A stretch of 64,000 nt of DNA from Streptomyces nymphaeiformis (GCF_014203895.1 NZ_JACHJY010000002.1:806001-870000), one strand, 5' to 3'. Positions 53,630 to 63,554 are shown, counted from the first letter of the stretch. Notes: generated from the sequence alone by a model not told the origin. A program made the numbers and translations.

Positions 53630-54466
53630 GACGCCGCTCCTGCGGTGCGGATGCGCCGGATACACGCCGAGGATGCGCACCTCGGTGGAGAAGAAGCGCA
53701 GCTCGTGCAGGGCCAGTGCCACATGGGGCTCGTCGGGATGGCCCTCGATCTCGACGTAGAACCGGCTCGAGCTGAGACCCGCACCCACCTGATAGCTCTC
53801 GATCTTGGTGAGGTTGACCGCGCTGCTCGCGAACCCGCCCAGCGCCTTGTACAGGGCGCTCGGGATGTTCCGGACGGCGAAGAACAGACTGGTCATCGTC
53901 GGTCCTGCGCCGACGGGCGCGAAGTCGGCGTCGCGGGAGAGCACGACGAACCGCGTCGTGTTGTCCGGGTCGTCCTCGACCGCGGGCCGGAGGACCTCCA
54001 GGCCGTAGTGCTCGGCCGCGGCGGGCGGGGCCAGCGCCGCGTGCCGCACGTCCCCGAGCTCCGCCACCTCGCGGGCGGCGCCCGCCGTGTCGTCGCTGAC
54101 GAGCGTGCGCCAACCGCCCTCTCGCAGGACTTTCCGGCACTGCCCGAGTGCGTGCACGTGGCTGCGCACGCACTCGATGTCGCCCAGCGTTGCCCCGGGC
54201 ACGCCCATCAGGTCGAAGCGAATGGCGAGGAAGTGCTCGCCCCGCACGAAGAGCCCCGACTCCGGAAGCAGGCGGTGCACGTCCGCGACCCGACCGGCGG
54301 CGGAATTGTCCACCGGGATCACCGCCTGGTCGGCGGTGCCGAGCGTCACGGCGTCCAAGGCCTGTTCGAAGCCGGTGCACGGCAGCTCCGTACAGCCCGG
54401 GAACAGCTGCTGGGTGGCCGCCGCCGAGTTGGAGCCGGGTTCACCCTGGTAAGCGACGGTCGTCAC
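53621..54466 (-). CDS. pheA: Prephenate dehydratase with ACT domain
   Basis: This 281-residue enzyme makes phenylpyruvate for phenylalanine synthesis. The catalytic domain has VAYQGEPGSNS, the substrate segment PVDNSAAGRV and the T-R-F motif at Thr171-Arg172-Phe173. A C-terminal ACT domain starts near 190. The ACT motif that normally reads ESRP is ESYQ here (223-226) and the GALV segment is SALYKAL, so phenylalanine feedback may be altered. It could be the housekeeping copy or a second copy for aromatic specialised metabolism. It has no pathway neighbours. Confidence 0.92.
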   Translation of the reverse strand: MTTVAYQGEPGSNSAAATQQLFPGCTELPCTGFEQALDAVTLGTADQAVIPVDNSAAGRVADVHRLLPESGLFVRGEHFLAIRFDLMGVPGATLGDIECVRSHVHALGQCRKVLREGGWRTLVSDDTAGAAREVAELGDVRHAALAPPAAAEHYGLEVLRPAVEDDPDNTTRFVVLSRDADFAPVGAGPTMTSLFFAVRNIPSALYKALGGFASSAVNLTKIESYQVGAGLSSSRFYVEIEGHPDEPHVALALHELRFFSTEVRILGVYPAHPHRRSGVPA

Positions 54467-54482
54467 AGTGCGTTGCCTTTCC

Positions 54483-55114
54483 TCACACGAGCAGGCCGGA
54501 CTCGGCGGCCGACAGGAGAGCCACCGTAGACCCCAGGCGCTGGATGACGGCGGTGCTGTCCACCACCAGAGACGCCAAGGAGTGACGCCCGCCCTTCCTC
54601 GGGAGGGGCAGCGCGCTCTCGTACACGGTGGCCGTCACGTGCTGCACCAAGGCGGCGGGTGCGCTGAACGCGGGCTGCCAGGGGCTGCCGTGCGGCGAGC
54701 GCGAGCCCGGAGACGGCTGTCCAGACGAACTCCGCCTCCAGGCTCCGCAGGGGCGTGCCGCCGGAGTGGGCGGTGAGGCCTGCCGGGACGTAGAGGCCGT
54801 CCAGGAAGGCTGTCGGGGATCGGTCAGCGTCAGGGCCGGCCACGGCCCGGCCAGGCTGTCCCTGGGTAGGCTCCAACGTCCGGAAGCGTGTAGCCGCCAG
54901 GCACGGGACGGACAAGCGGAGCGGTGCCGGAGCCGGACACTGCGACGGCATGAGGCAGTGTGGCGGCCCAGTTCCAGTCTGTGGTGAAGGACGCCCACGC
55001 TGCCGCAGGACTATCCAGGCCCGCGCTCTCATCCGTCTCGAACACCTGGGCCAGGCCGGTAGCCGGTGTGATGTCGACGCGGGCGGACGCGGACCGAGGG
55101 TGCTCCTCCGTCAC
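54483..55114 (-). pseudogene. Frameshifted gene, possibly acyl-CoA dehydrogenase-like
   Basis: Three frames in series look like one protein: TPATGLAQVFETDESAGLDS with GSGTAPLVRPVPGGYTLPDV, then FLDGLYVPAGLTAHSGGTPL and VWTAVSGLALAARQPLA, then LVQHVTATVYESAL and VVDSTAVIQRLGSTVALL. The pattern faintly recalls flavin acyl-CoA dehydrogenase relatives. The identification is weak; the broken state is clear. Confidence 0.45.
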
Positions 55115-55493
55115 GCGGCTCGCTCACCGCCGACCTGTCTCTCGTCAGTTCCTTATGGCAAGGAGGCCAGATGGCCATGCCGTTCATGCTGTATCAGCTC
55201 TTCGTTGGGTTCTGCCGGGCCGTGGTCGTACCACGGCGCGGCGGCATGCCTCTTCCCGCGCCGTGAGGCCCGCCTAGAGCCCGTCCGGCGGATCATGGCC
55301 AGGCCCGCGACGCCGCCACCGCCCGGCGTGCCGGAGCACCGTGCGCTCGGGCGGCCCGCGCCGGCCGCTCACGAAGATCCACCCCCGACAGCCGACGGGC
55401 ACGGCCCACCGTGTCGGCTGCTGGGGTGGACCTGTCTGCGCGTCGGTGCAGCGCGCGACATCGTGCGCGTGGCGCGGGGACGATCATGGGCAG
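55115..55493. other. Gene-free upstream region of the large membrane protein
   Basis: No convincing protein, RNA or strong dyad is seen. It presumably contains the promoter of the following gene. Confidence 0.4.
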
Positions 55494-57986
55494 GTGATCC
55501 GTCACGGCTGTTCCGCCCAGCGCCCTCTGCTCGTGCTGTCGCTACTCCTCTGCCTCGTCCTCCCCACCCTGGGAAGGGCCGACGCCGCCGAACGCGACTC
55601 GCCCAGTTGCCGAGCCGACCAGCTCAAGAAGGCCAAGGTGACGGCGCTGGCGGAGTTCGAGCACCGCGGCAACGACTACAGCATGCTCACGAGCACCATG
55701 GATGTCAGCGTGCCCGCCGGTTGGGCTCATGCCTCCGAACTGCTCCTGGACGCCCACTCTCCGGTCTACCGCTCGGCGCTGGCGTGCCTGGTGAGCAAAC
55801 CCGCGCTGGGGCAGGACGACTTCCGTGATAGCGAGTGGCGGTTCAAGCCGGTGGCCGTGAAGGCCGACGGCCAGTGGGTCAAGGTCCACTACGAGGCAAG
55901 CACCTGGGTCCAGAGCGCCTTCTCCGCCGTCGGCCCGTGGGAGCTGGCGGTGACGAAGGACGACTGGCGCATCACGTTGACGCCTTCGTCTTCCCTAAAG
56001 AGCGCGAACTGGGAAAGCGTGCAGGTCAACCTGGGCGGACAGGGCGCCCTGACGGCCACGCCTCCGCCTGCCTTCGGCGAAGGCGGAACGAACCTGAGCT
56101 GGCGGCACAAACAGCCCGGCCAGGATCCCGAGGTCACGTTCCGCCCACCGGCGGTACAGCAGTGGAACTTCATCACCACCTCGCTGGAAGCCCCCTGGGG
56201 GGCCTGGGAGACGTGGGGCGCCTTCAGCGCCTCGGGAGCGTTCTGGTACGTCGCCTCGGGCGCGTTGCTGCTGGTCGCGGCTCGGCGACTGAAGCGCAGT
56301 CTGGCCGGCAAGACGATGCCGGAGGAGGCGAGAGCACTGCGCTTCCTGCGGTGGTGGTCGATCCTCCTGATCTTCCTCGGCCTGCTCGTGTACCTCGGCG
56401 ACAACCTGTACCGGCTTCTCGCCCGACTGATGGCCTGGGAGTTCGATTACTCGTCGACGCTGTCGGTGTTCAGCCTGGCATTCCTCGGGCTTGCGCTGTG
56501 TCTCCTCGGCAGCTGGTCCAAGCCCCTGCGGGTGAGCGTGAGCGTACTCCTCGCGGTGATCCTCGGCTGGTACGTGGTGTCGGAGGTATTCGATTTCACC
56601 TTGCTTCCCACAGCCGACCATGAGCTGTCCACGCCGGGCTGGACCGTGGCAGCCCTCGCCTGCTGTGCGCTGATGTCAGTGTGCTGGCTGGGGGTGATCG
56701 CCGCAGGGCAACGGATCCTACTGATCCGGGAAACACGGATCCCGCCGCGCTTGATGGTCCCCGCCGCCATCACGGCGGCCATGGTCACCGTCCTGTGGAG
56801 CTATCTCGCCTTCGAACGCTACTGGGACCGGATCAGCTGGCTCGCCGACCCCGGTCGACCAGAGTTTCAGACCCTTTGGAACCAGACGTTCGACGCATGG
56901 TGGTGGAGTTTCCCGGACAGTGTTCTCGTGCCTCTGCTGGTGATCGTGGGGATCTTGGCGCCGCTGGCAGTGCTGGGGGTCTTGCGGGTCTGCCGGGTCG
57001 AACAGTACGAGAAGTCGGCGTTCACGCCCGCGCCGGCGGAGCAGTTCCTCCTCGTGGTCCTCTTCGCCATCACCCTCGCGCCAGTAGGGAACCACTACGG
57101 CCTCTCCGCCTACGCCTTCACCCTGCTGCTGTGCATGTGCACGGCGTGGGGGGTACTGGCCCTGGGCTCTTCCGTCTCCGTACTGGAGCGGCCGTTCACC
57201 GACAAGGCGCCGCTCGGCATGACGATCTCGCAGACCGAGCGGGCCGACGTGCTGCGTCTGGCGCGCCGGTTCCGGGAGCTCCAGGCGCGCCTGAGTCACC
57301 TCGGCACGGCGAACGCGGCGGAGCGTGCCGAGCGGGAGTCGCTCGAGGCCGAGATCGACAGATTGGACCAGTCGTTGCCGGCCGGAGTCAGGCCCGTCGA
57401 TCTGCCGTTCGCCTGTGGCCCGATGAGCACGTGGTGGGGCAATGCCCGCCGTGGGGCCGTCATCGCTTCTCTCGTCGGGTTGCCCGCGACCGGCCTGCTG
57501 TACTGGACCTATGCGGTGAAGGGTGACTCCTGGACGGTGAACGCGGAGGATTCGGCGGGATTCCTCTGGATCACGGTCACCGTCCTCTTCTGGCAGATCG
57601 CGTGGATCGTCGCGGGATTCTTCCTCGGGGCGCTGTGGCGTGATCTGCCGGGCCGTCACGGGCCGACGAAGGCGCTCTTCGTCACGCTCGCGTTCGCCAT
57701 CCCGGAAGCCGCCGACTTCCTCGTCGCCCAGGCCCTCGGAGAGAGCGTGCCCCACTTGATCGGCGAGATCGCGGCATTCGGCTCGGTCATGACGTGCACC
57801 GGTCTGGTGATGGACCTGCAGACCTTCCAGAACGAGCGCCGCTACTGGGCGACCAATGCCGGCATGGTCGCGTACATCTACCAGATGCGCTTCGCCTCGG
57901 TGGCTTTCTTCGTGGCACAGCTCCTCGCGCTCGCCACGCTCTGGAAGACCCTCTCGGAAGTGACCCCGACGTCACCCACACCCTAG
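55494..57986 (+). CDS. Large multi-spanning membrane protein of unknown function
   Basis: This protein is 830 residues from a GTG that opens a signal peptide (RPLLVLSLLLCLVLPTLG). An extracytoplasmic beta-rich domain follows (about 35-260, with Trp-rich segments). Then come about eight membrane helices (from FWYVASGALLLVAA near 280), a cytoplasmic coiled coil (about 590-640: VLRLARRFRELQARLSHLG and ESLEAEIDRLDQSL) and a final group of four or so helices. The layout suggests a sensor or transport protein. I recognise no family. Confidence 0.65.
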   Translation: MIRHGCSAQRPLLVLSLLLCLVLPTLGRADAAERDSPSCRADQLKKAKVTALAEFEHRGNDYSMLTSTMDVSVPAGWAHASELLLDAHSPVYRSALACLVSKPALGQDDFRDSEWRFKPVAVKADGQWVKVHYEASTWVQSAFSAVGPWELAVTKDDWRITLTPSSSLKSANWESVQVNLGGQGALTATPPPAFGEGGTNLSWRHKQPGQDPEVTFRPPAVQQWNFITTSLEAPWGAWETWGAFSASGAFWYVASGALLLVAARRLKRSLAGKTMPEEARALRFLRWWSILLIFLGLLVYLGDNLYRLLARLMAWEFDYSSTLSVFSLAFLGLALCLLGSWSKPLRVSVSVLLAVILGWYVVSEVFDFTLLPTADHELSTPGWTVAALACCALMSVCWLGVIAAGQRILLIRETRIPPRLMVPAAITAAMVTVLWSYLAFERYWDRISWLADPGRPEFQTLWNQTFDAWWWSFPDSVLVPLLVIVGILAPLAVLGVLRVCRVEQYEKSAFTPAPAEQFLLVVLFAITLAPVGNHYGLSAYAFTLLLCMCTAWGVLALGSSVSVLERPFTDKAPLGMTISQTERADVLRLARRFRELQARLSHLGTANAAERAERESLEAEIDRLDQSLPAGVRPVDLPFACGPMSTWWGNARRGAVIASLVGLPATGLLYWTYAVKGDSWTVNAEDSAGFLWITVTVLFWQIAWIVAGFFLGALWRDLPGRHGPTKALFVTLAFAIPEAADFLVAQALGESVPHLIGEIAAFGSVMTCTGLVMDLQTFQNERRYWATNAGMVAYIYQMRFASVAFFVAQLLALATLWKTLSEVTPTSPTP

Positions 57987-58116
57987 ATGTATTGAGCATG
58001 AGCGTTGTAACGCTGTCGGGTCTTGATCATGGCGAAGACCTCCGGTGTGGTGGAGGTGTCTAGGACCTGTCCGACGGGTCGAGTGACTCATATGCGGATC
58101 GATCGTTCCGAACTTC

Positions 58117-58998
58117 GTGGAGCGGGGTGATCTTTCGGATGTCGAGTGGGCTCTGCTGGAACCGCACCTTCCAAGGAACCACGGACGGGGCGGGCGTTGG
58201 CAGTGTCATCGCAGAGTGATCAACGGGATCCTGTTCCGGCAGCGGACCGGCTTGCCGTGGAGGGACCTGCCGTCCCGCCTTGGGGGCTGGAAGACGGTGC
58301 ACGACCGTCATCGCAGGTGGTCAGCAGACGGGACACGGGAGAAGATCCTGCGGGCCATCCAGGCCAACGCCGATGCTCAAGGACAGATCGACCGGAGCAT
58401 GGTCAGCGTGGACTCCACCTCCTGCCGCGCCCATCAGCATGCGGCAGGTGCTCGCTCAAGCCCACCAAGGATCCCGGGAAGGCACAGTAGGCCGGCTCGG
58501 CACCGAACGGATGAGGCCCTGGGCCGTTCACGAGGTGGGCTCACCTGCAAGATCCACCTTGCAGGTGAGGGCGGGCTGCGCCCGCTCGCCTTCACCATCA
58601 CGCCAGGCCAGTGGGGCGATGCCCCGCAGATGATCCCCGTGCTTGAGCAGATCCGAGTCCCTCGGCCAGAAGTCGGACGCCCACGCACTCGGCCCGACCA
58701 CCTCGGCGGAGACAAAGCCTATTCGTCCCGCGGCAACCGCCACTACCTGCGGCGACGCCAGATCAAGCACACCATCCCGGAGCCGCGAAACCAGCGTGCC
58801 AACCGCCAACGCCGCGGCAGTAAGGGCGGTCGGCCGACCGGCTTCGACCGCTCGACCTACCGCCGCCGAAACGAAGTGGAGCGAACCATCAACCGGCTCA
58901 AAAGCTTTCGAGCCGTGGCAACCCGCTACGACAAGAGGGCCTACGTCTTCCACGGCACGGTCACCGTCGCCGCGATCCGGCTGTGGCTTCACCCGTAG
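58117..58998 (+). mobile_element. Apparently intact IS5-family transposase
   Basis: This 293-residue transposase has LSDVEWALLEPHLP at the start, an insert-rich middle and all DDE regions: VSVDSTSCRAHQH, LGGDKAYSSRGNRHYLRR and RRRNEVERTINRLKSF. The GTG start is in frame with no disruption. I could not define the terminal inverted repeats with confidence (the element probably spans about 58.0-59.0 kb). It is the only complete IS in the window and a possible donor for recent rearrangement. Confidence 0.85.
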
Positions 58999-59027
58999 GA
59001 GACAGCCGAGCAGCTGTCGGATCCGCC

Positions 59028-59753
59028 TTACCGCATGACCGGACGGTTGGCGGCTGTGTACTCGTCCGCGACGCTGAAGAGGCTGGCGCAGCCCGGGCAT
59101 TCCGCATGACCGAAGAGGTGGGAGATTCCTTCGGCGAGCACCTCCTGCCCATCGCGGACAGCCATCTCATGCATCCACTTGCCGGTTCCGGTCAGTCCCT
59201 CGGCGGCCGCCGGACGCAGGTCGCGTCGCTCCACATCACCCATGTCCCAGTCCCGGATCGCGGAGTACCGCCCGTAGTCGCCGATGGCGATCGTGACCTC
59301 TACGCCACAGTGGGGACAGGCCAGCGGATAGAAGTCATCCTTGAAGTCGCCCAGGGCCGCCGCCCAGTGGTAGTCCTCCTCGGCCGAGAGCAGGGCACGG
59401 AAGGACACGAGGTAATCAGTCGGCCGCGACCGCAGGTGTCGGTTCAGCACTTCGCGAAACTGCGCGATGGCGTCGGCGCAGTCCGCCAAGAGAGCGTCGC
59501 AGCCATGGTGGCCTGCCGCACGCTCGAGGATCTCCCCCGCCAGGGCGCGCGCCTGCGCATTGCGAGGCGCAAGGCGCACCAGACGCGGCAGCGCAGCGAA
59601 ACTGGCCGGGGAGACCAGGTCATGCTCAAGGACGAGCCGCCATCCCAGCTCCTTCCACGCGTCTGGGACGTCATCGCGCTCGACCTGCTCCAAGAGCTCC
59701 GGAACACGATCAACCTCGAACCAGCAGTCACGCATCTGTGTCCAGTCCACCAC
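59028..59753 (-). CDS. Cytoplasmic protein with zinc-ribbon, unknown function
   Basis: This 241-residue protein has a helical N-terminal part (ELLEQVERDDVPDAWKELGW, RLAPRNAQARALAGEILERA). It then has CPHC (about 145) and CPGC (about 220), which may form one zinc ribbon split by 70 residues including IRDWDMGDVERRDLRPAA. The first half recalls tetratricopeptide-like helices. The gene is intact and begins right after the IS region on the opposite strand. Function unknown. Confidence 0.65.
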   Translation of the reverse strand: MVDWTQMRDCWFEVDRVPELLEQVERDDVPDAWKELGWRLVLEHDLVSPASFAALPRLVRLAPRNAQARALAGEILERAAGHHGCDALLADCADAIAQFREVLNRHLRSRPTDYLVSFRALLSAEEDYHWAAALGDFKDDFYPLACPHCGVEVTIAIGDYGRYSAIRDWDMGDVERRDLRPAAAEGLTGTGKWMHEMAVRDGQEVLAEGISHLFGHAECPGCASLFSVADEYTAANRPVMR

Positions 59754-60039
59754 TCCGGCATTGAACCTTCCCCAGGTGCCCAGAGGCGAGCTCGTCTTGC
59801 AGCTCCGTAGTGATGGGCACTCCGAGCGACCCGTCGGACACCCCCTAGGAAGCGAGACATGGTGCTCGGTCGCAACGCGCCGCCCAGGCCGCTGAGCCCC
59901 AGCCCGCCGGCGTCAGTCGGCCGGCGGCGGTGCGGCACACCTTGTGGCACCGGTCCCGGTGGTCAAACGTCCCAAGGGGGCGGTCGGCCGACCAGCTTCT
60001 GCGGTAAGTAAGACCAGTGGAACCGTAGTTGAGATGACA

Positions 60040-60460
60040 GACATGCGCGTGCTGTCGAGATACACGTGATGCGTCCGTACGGGGCAGACCAGTTCCGCGA
60101 TGATGTCAGCGAGGCGGTCCGGCATCGACAGGAACGGCGAGTGCGCGGAATCCAGGTCGATCACGTGCGCCCTGTTCCGCGGGAAGGCCTCGTCGGCGAG
60201 CAGACCCAGCGAATCGCCCCCTCGGCCTGCGGCAACGACGGGTTGGCGAAGCAGGGCGTGTCGGAGTCGGGCCTGTACGCGGTGACGTACGCGAGGCGCC
60301 GGAAGAGCTCCGAGCGGTGCTCCGCGGCCCGGGGGAGAGGCGCACCGACCATGCCTGTGGGCGACCACGGTGACCGGCTCGCCACGGACCAACCGCCGCC
60401 CCTGCTCGGCAATCAGGGGCGCCGCCGCACGGGACCTCGGAGTTCGGACATGGTCTCCTC
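60040..60460 (-). pseudogene. Alpha/beta hydrolase remnant
   Basis: Fragments in at least two frames fit one small esterase: AAPLIAEQGRRLVRGEPV with TVVAH-HG (the nucleophile serine is lost), HRSELFRRLAYVTAYRPDSD, then RAHVIDLDSAHSPFLSMP and DRLADIIAELV with the His box. Frameshifts and the missing Ser make it inactive. Confidence 0.65.
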
Positions 60461-60650
60461 CTGCGGAGGCCACGATCGTATCGAGGCCTCCGGACAGGCC
60501 ACTCGGAGACATCTCGGAACACCTGTCGAACGTGTGCGAGCCGATGACACACACGGCGGCACCGTTTGGACGCACCGCGTGCTCCGCGCGCCCGGAAACG
60601 TGGTTGACTCGTCAGGTCTTCCGCATGTGTCGACGAAGTGAGGTGTTCCG

Positions 60651-61451
60651 GTGACCGTTCTCACGGACTCCGTCGAATCGATGGAACAACTGGCCGTGGC
60701 CTGGCGGGCCATGGTCCTCGACCGGGACGGGGAAGCCGACGTCCGCGACCTTCCCGGCATCGCCGTCCGCTGGGCCGACTGCCGCTTCGCCTTCTGGAAC
60801 TGCGTCACCCTGACCGAGGCGGGCGTCGACGGCGCGCTCCTGGAGCGCCGACTGCGCGAAGCGGGCGACATCATGCGCTCCAAGAAGCAGTTGGGCTTCC
60901 TGTGGGTCTTCGAAGAGCTGATCGGCGACGGTGCGCGCGCAGGCCTGGAAGCGGCGGCCGAACGGGCGGGCCTGGTGTACGCCTTCCCCGGCACGGGCAT
61001 GGCCGGAGACCTCCTGCCCCTGCCGGAGCCCGTCCATCCGGAACTCACCTTCGTGCGGGTGTCGACCGACGAACACCTTCAGGCCTACGCGGACATCAAC
61101 TCCCGTGCGTACGGCTTCGCTCTCGAGGACGGCCGGGACGGCCTCGTCGGCTCCGCCCTCTGGAAGGACGGGGTACACGCCTACCTGGGGCTGCGTGACG
61201 GCGTGCCCGTGACCTGCGCCGCGACGGTGGAGGCGGACGGCCGTCTCTTCGTCGTACTGGTCGCCACGGACCCCGGCTGGGAGCGCCGCGGGTACGGTGA
61301 GGCCGTGACGCGGAAGGCGCTGCACGAGGGAGCACGCGCCACGGGCCTGACCCGCGCCACCCTCCATGCGACCGCGGCCGGGGCCCCTGTGTACCCGCGC
61401 ATCGGCTTCCGGCCGAACTCACCGATGCATTTCTTCGCCCTCAAGGGCTGA
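60651..61451 (+). CDS. GNAT-family N-acetyltransferase
   Basis: This 266-residue protein has an N-terminal region (residues 1-130) resembling the acyl-CoA-binding half of two-domain GNATs and a C-terminal GNAT core. The acetyl-CoA loop is ATDPGWERRGYGEAVTRKAL near 205-225, followed by TLHATAAGAPVYPRIGFRP. It should acetylate an amine or protein; the target is unknown. It starts at a GTG and is convergent with the GPP34 gene ten bases away. Confidence 0.85.
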   Translation: MTVLTDSVESMEQLAVAWRAMVLDRDGEADVRDLPGIAVRWADCRFAFWNCVTLTEAGVDGALLERRLREAGDIMRSKKQLGFLWVFEELIGDGARAGLEAAAERAGLVYAFPGTGMAGDLLPLPEPVHPELTFVRVSTDEHLQAYADINSRAYGFALEDGRDGLVGSALWKDGVHAYLGLRDGVPVTCAATVEADGRLFVVLVATDPGWERRGYGEAVTRKALHEGARATGLTRATLHATAAGAPVYPRIGFRPNSPMHFFALKG

Positions 61452-61460
61452 CGGCTCCCG

Positions 61461-62075
61461 TCAGTCGGAGCCGCGCCACACGTTGTCGAACGCCGCCTGC
61501 TCGACGGCCCGCCGCTGCCGTACACCCGCCAGCTCCAGCAGTGCGTCCCCGACGGCGGCCAGAACGAGCGTTACGGAGTCGTCGAGCGCCTCCAGGCGCC
61601 CCGGTTCGGCGGCAGGTGCGTCGTGGAGCCCCATCTCCTCCGTGAGACCGACGAGGATCGGGTCGGCGGAAGACCACAGTTCCGCCGCCCGGCGGCGGTC
61701 CGGTGAATCCTGGAGGACCGGCTGAGGGGCCGCGAACCGGGGGCCGCGGCGGCGTCGCCCGGTGAGCGTGCCCTCCTCCTCCAGCGCCGCGAGGTACTCC
61801 TCGGCCAGTCCGTCCCCCCTGCGCCACAGCCAGTCCCCGACCGCCTCGTACGGCTCTTCCCGCCGCAACGAGGCGAACGCCTGCGTCAGGAGGTCGTCGC
61901 CCGGCGGGGGAAACGCTCCGGGCACGACGCGCTCCGCCCGCAGGGCGACCGCACCGGCATCGAGCAGATCGACGAGCTCGGCCCCGGCCAGCGCGAGCGA
62001 CAGGTCGCCCGGGCTCACCGCCCCGCCGGGGGCCGAGTCCAGGACGACCATGAGGAGGTTGCGTGCTGTGGTCAT
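61461..62075 (-). CDS. GPP34 (Golgi phosphoprotein 3-like) family protein
   Basis: This 204-residue protein starts NLLMVVLDSAPGGAVSPGDL and continues SLALAGAELVDLLDAGAV, the conserved opening of actinobacterial GPP34 proteins. Short basic patches (TGRRRRGPR) lie in the middle. Eukaryotic relatives bind phosphoinositides; bacterial roles are unknown, perhaps membrane lipid binding. The ATG at 62075 with GAGG is chosen over an upstream in-frame start. Confidence 0.85.
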   Translation of the reverse strand: MTTARNLLMVVLDSAPGGAVSPGDLSLALAGAELVDLLDAGAVALRAERVVPGAFPPPGDDLLTQAFASLRREEPYEAVGDWLWRRGDGLAEEYLAALEEEGTLTGRRRRGPRFAAPQPVLQDSPDRRRAAELWSSADPILVGLTEEMGLHDAPAAEPGRLEALDDSVTLVLAAVGDALLELAGVRQRRAVEQAAFDNVWRGSD

Positions 62076-62281
62076 GAAGGGCCTCACATCCTCACGTACC
62101 GCCGTGCGCACCGAATGACCGGTCGCGTGCGGCCGGAACCGAAGCGAAACACATGCGTGTTCCACCTTACGACTTCTCCGCACCGGGCAGCGGCGGCCGA
62201 TGGACGAAGTATCGCCGGTCTGCCGGTCGGTGATTGACTGATGGGCGGCGGCAAGCCCGAGGTGTCTTCAGAGGAGCGACC

Positions 62282-62857
62282 ATGGCGTTCGAGACCGAAG
62301 TCGGTTCCGGAGTCGCGGAACGGGAGGACTGGTCCTATGCGCCGGCTGTCGGCGTCGGACCGCTCCGGTTCGGTATGACCGTCGACGAAGTGGTCGAGGC
62401 GGTTGGGGTACTCGGCCGGACGAAGGCCAGCGATTGCGTACGCGACCACGCGATCTTCTCACCGACGTGGCGGGTCGAAGTCCACCGTCGCGGATTGACC
62501 TCTTCCCCGCCTGCCGTCACGGCCTACGTCAGCCAGGCTGTGGGGCTGTTCTGCGTCGCTGTGGACGCCGTGCGCGGTCCCCGGGTCGCGTACGACGGAA
62601 TCCTGCTGGTCGGGAGAGATCTGTCGGAGCTGGAGAGCGACGCCATCGCGTATGCCGAGTCCATGGGCGTGCACCTTCGCTACACGCCCGAGGGCTATGC
62701 AGGGCCGGACGATCCTGGGGTCGTGATGCGTGGGCAACCGGTCGGCCAGGTCCTCCGGTCGCGCCCGTTGTTCATGGTGACGCGCGATGGCGCGCATACG
62801 GAATGGGACTCGATGCCCTCAGCGGAGTACGGCGTCAACGGCCGGTCCATCGCCTGA
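62282..62857 (+). CDS. Protein of unknown function
   Basis: This 191-residue soluble alpha/beta protein contains VGPLRFGMTVDEVVEAVGVL early, VTAYVSQAVGLFCVAVDAV, DLSELESDAIAYAESMGVHL and a terminal PSAEYGVNGRSIA. GAGGAG sits well before the ATG. The FGMT-x-DEV segment resembles a short motif seen in some immunity-like proteins, but I cannot place it. It is divergent from the GPP34 gene. Confidence 0.6.
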   Translation: MAFETEVGSGVAEREDWSYAPAVGVGPLRFGMTVDEVVEAVGVLGRTKASDCVRDHAIFSPTWRVEVHRRGLTSSPPAVTAYVSQAVGLFCVAVDAVRGPRVAYDGILLVGRDLSELESDAIAYAESMGVHLRYTPEGYAGPDDPGVVMRGQPVGQVLRSRPLFMVTRDGAHTEWDSMPSAEYGVNGRSIA

Positions 62858-63381
62858 TGCGGGTGACTCATGACATGAGGTAGAGGAGATGTGCCCGCAT
62901 ACGACGGCCAACGGCCCACCAGTGGCGACGGAGGCTTGGTACATGATCCGACACCGGCGCTTCTCGGACTCCGAGAATCAGAGAAACGTGTCACACCTGG
63001 CGCCTGGTGTCGGACCGTTCAGCGGAATGCCGTAGGGGACGGCCCGAAACCCGACATCGCTGCTATGGCCGCCCAGGTCCATATCTGGGTGGCGTCGAGT
63101 CCGGTGACCGGGACCTTCCAGTCCGGCACCGAGGGGTGGGAAGAGTCTTGGCGGCCGGCGACCGGCGGCAGGCTCTTGGTGCGGCCTTCCTTGACGTACG
63201 CCTTGAGGTTCATGCTCTCGCCCGTCTGTCCGGTCGGATCACCCCTGGTGAGCGATGCCGATGTCCGTCGTGGTCCGCGGGAAGCGGGTCCCGTGCCGGG
63301 GGAAGTAGCACGGGACCCGCGGCTCGCGGGGTGGAAGGTGTGCCCTCGGGCGTTCGGGGCTCCGAGGGCACATCACTCTCT
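62858..63381. other. No confident gene
   Basis: A minus-strand frame of 64 codons (63019-63213) with a late hydrophobic stretch (IWTWAAIAAM) is open but has no supported ribosome site. Nothing else stands out. Confidence 0.35.
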
Positions 63382-63453
63382 CCTGGCAACCATTCAAAAT
63401 GGTTACGAGAAGAAATTAACAGTCGATCAGTAACTGGTCAAGATGGTTATGTG
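63382..63453 (+). promoter_or_regulatory. Two operator-like sites related to the CGNR start site
   Basis: AACCATT-CAA-AATGGTT (within 63382-63405) is a perfect 7-bp dyad followed by ACGAG. ACTGGTCAAGATGGTTATGTG (63433-63453) matches the sequence at the CGNR gene start at 18 of 21 positions. The interval is AT-rich for this genome, as a promoter would be. Confidence 0.5.
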
Positions 63454-63488
63454 TGTATCGCTGGGCGGGCTGGGCGGAAGGAGTGTCT

Positions 63489-63545
63489 ATGGGCGTGCGT
63501 ACACCGTTGGTCTTCACGACCGCAGGACCGCAGGCATCTGTTGTC
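63489..63545 (+). pseudogene. 5' end of an unidentified gene
   Basis: AAGGAG stands five bases before an ATG that opens MGVRTPLVFTTAGPQASVVL; after that the sequence passes into the primase remnant. The gene downstream of the CGNR-like operators therefore seems to have been cut off after about 20 codons. Confidence 0.4.
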
Positions 63546-63554
63546 CTAAGGGGC

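Noticed and set aside
54467..55032. Single intact minus-strand gene upstream of pheA
   Set aside because: Protein-like segments switch between three frames, so no single frame gives a complete protein.
63019..63213. 64-residue minus-strand protein with a hydrophobic stretch
   Set aside because: No ribosome site and no recognisable family; kept only as a note in the gene-free entry.
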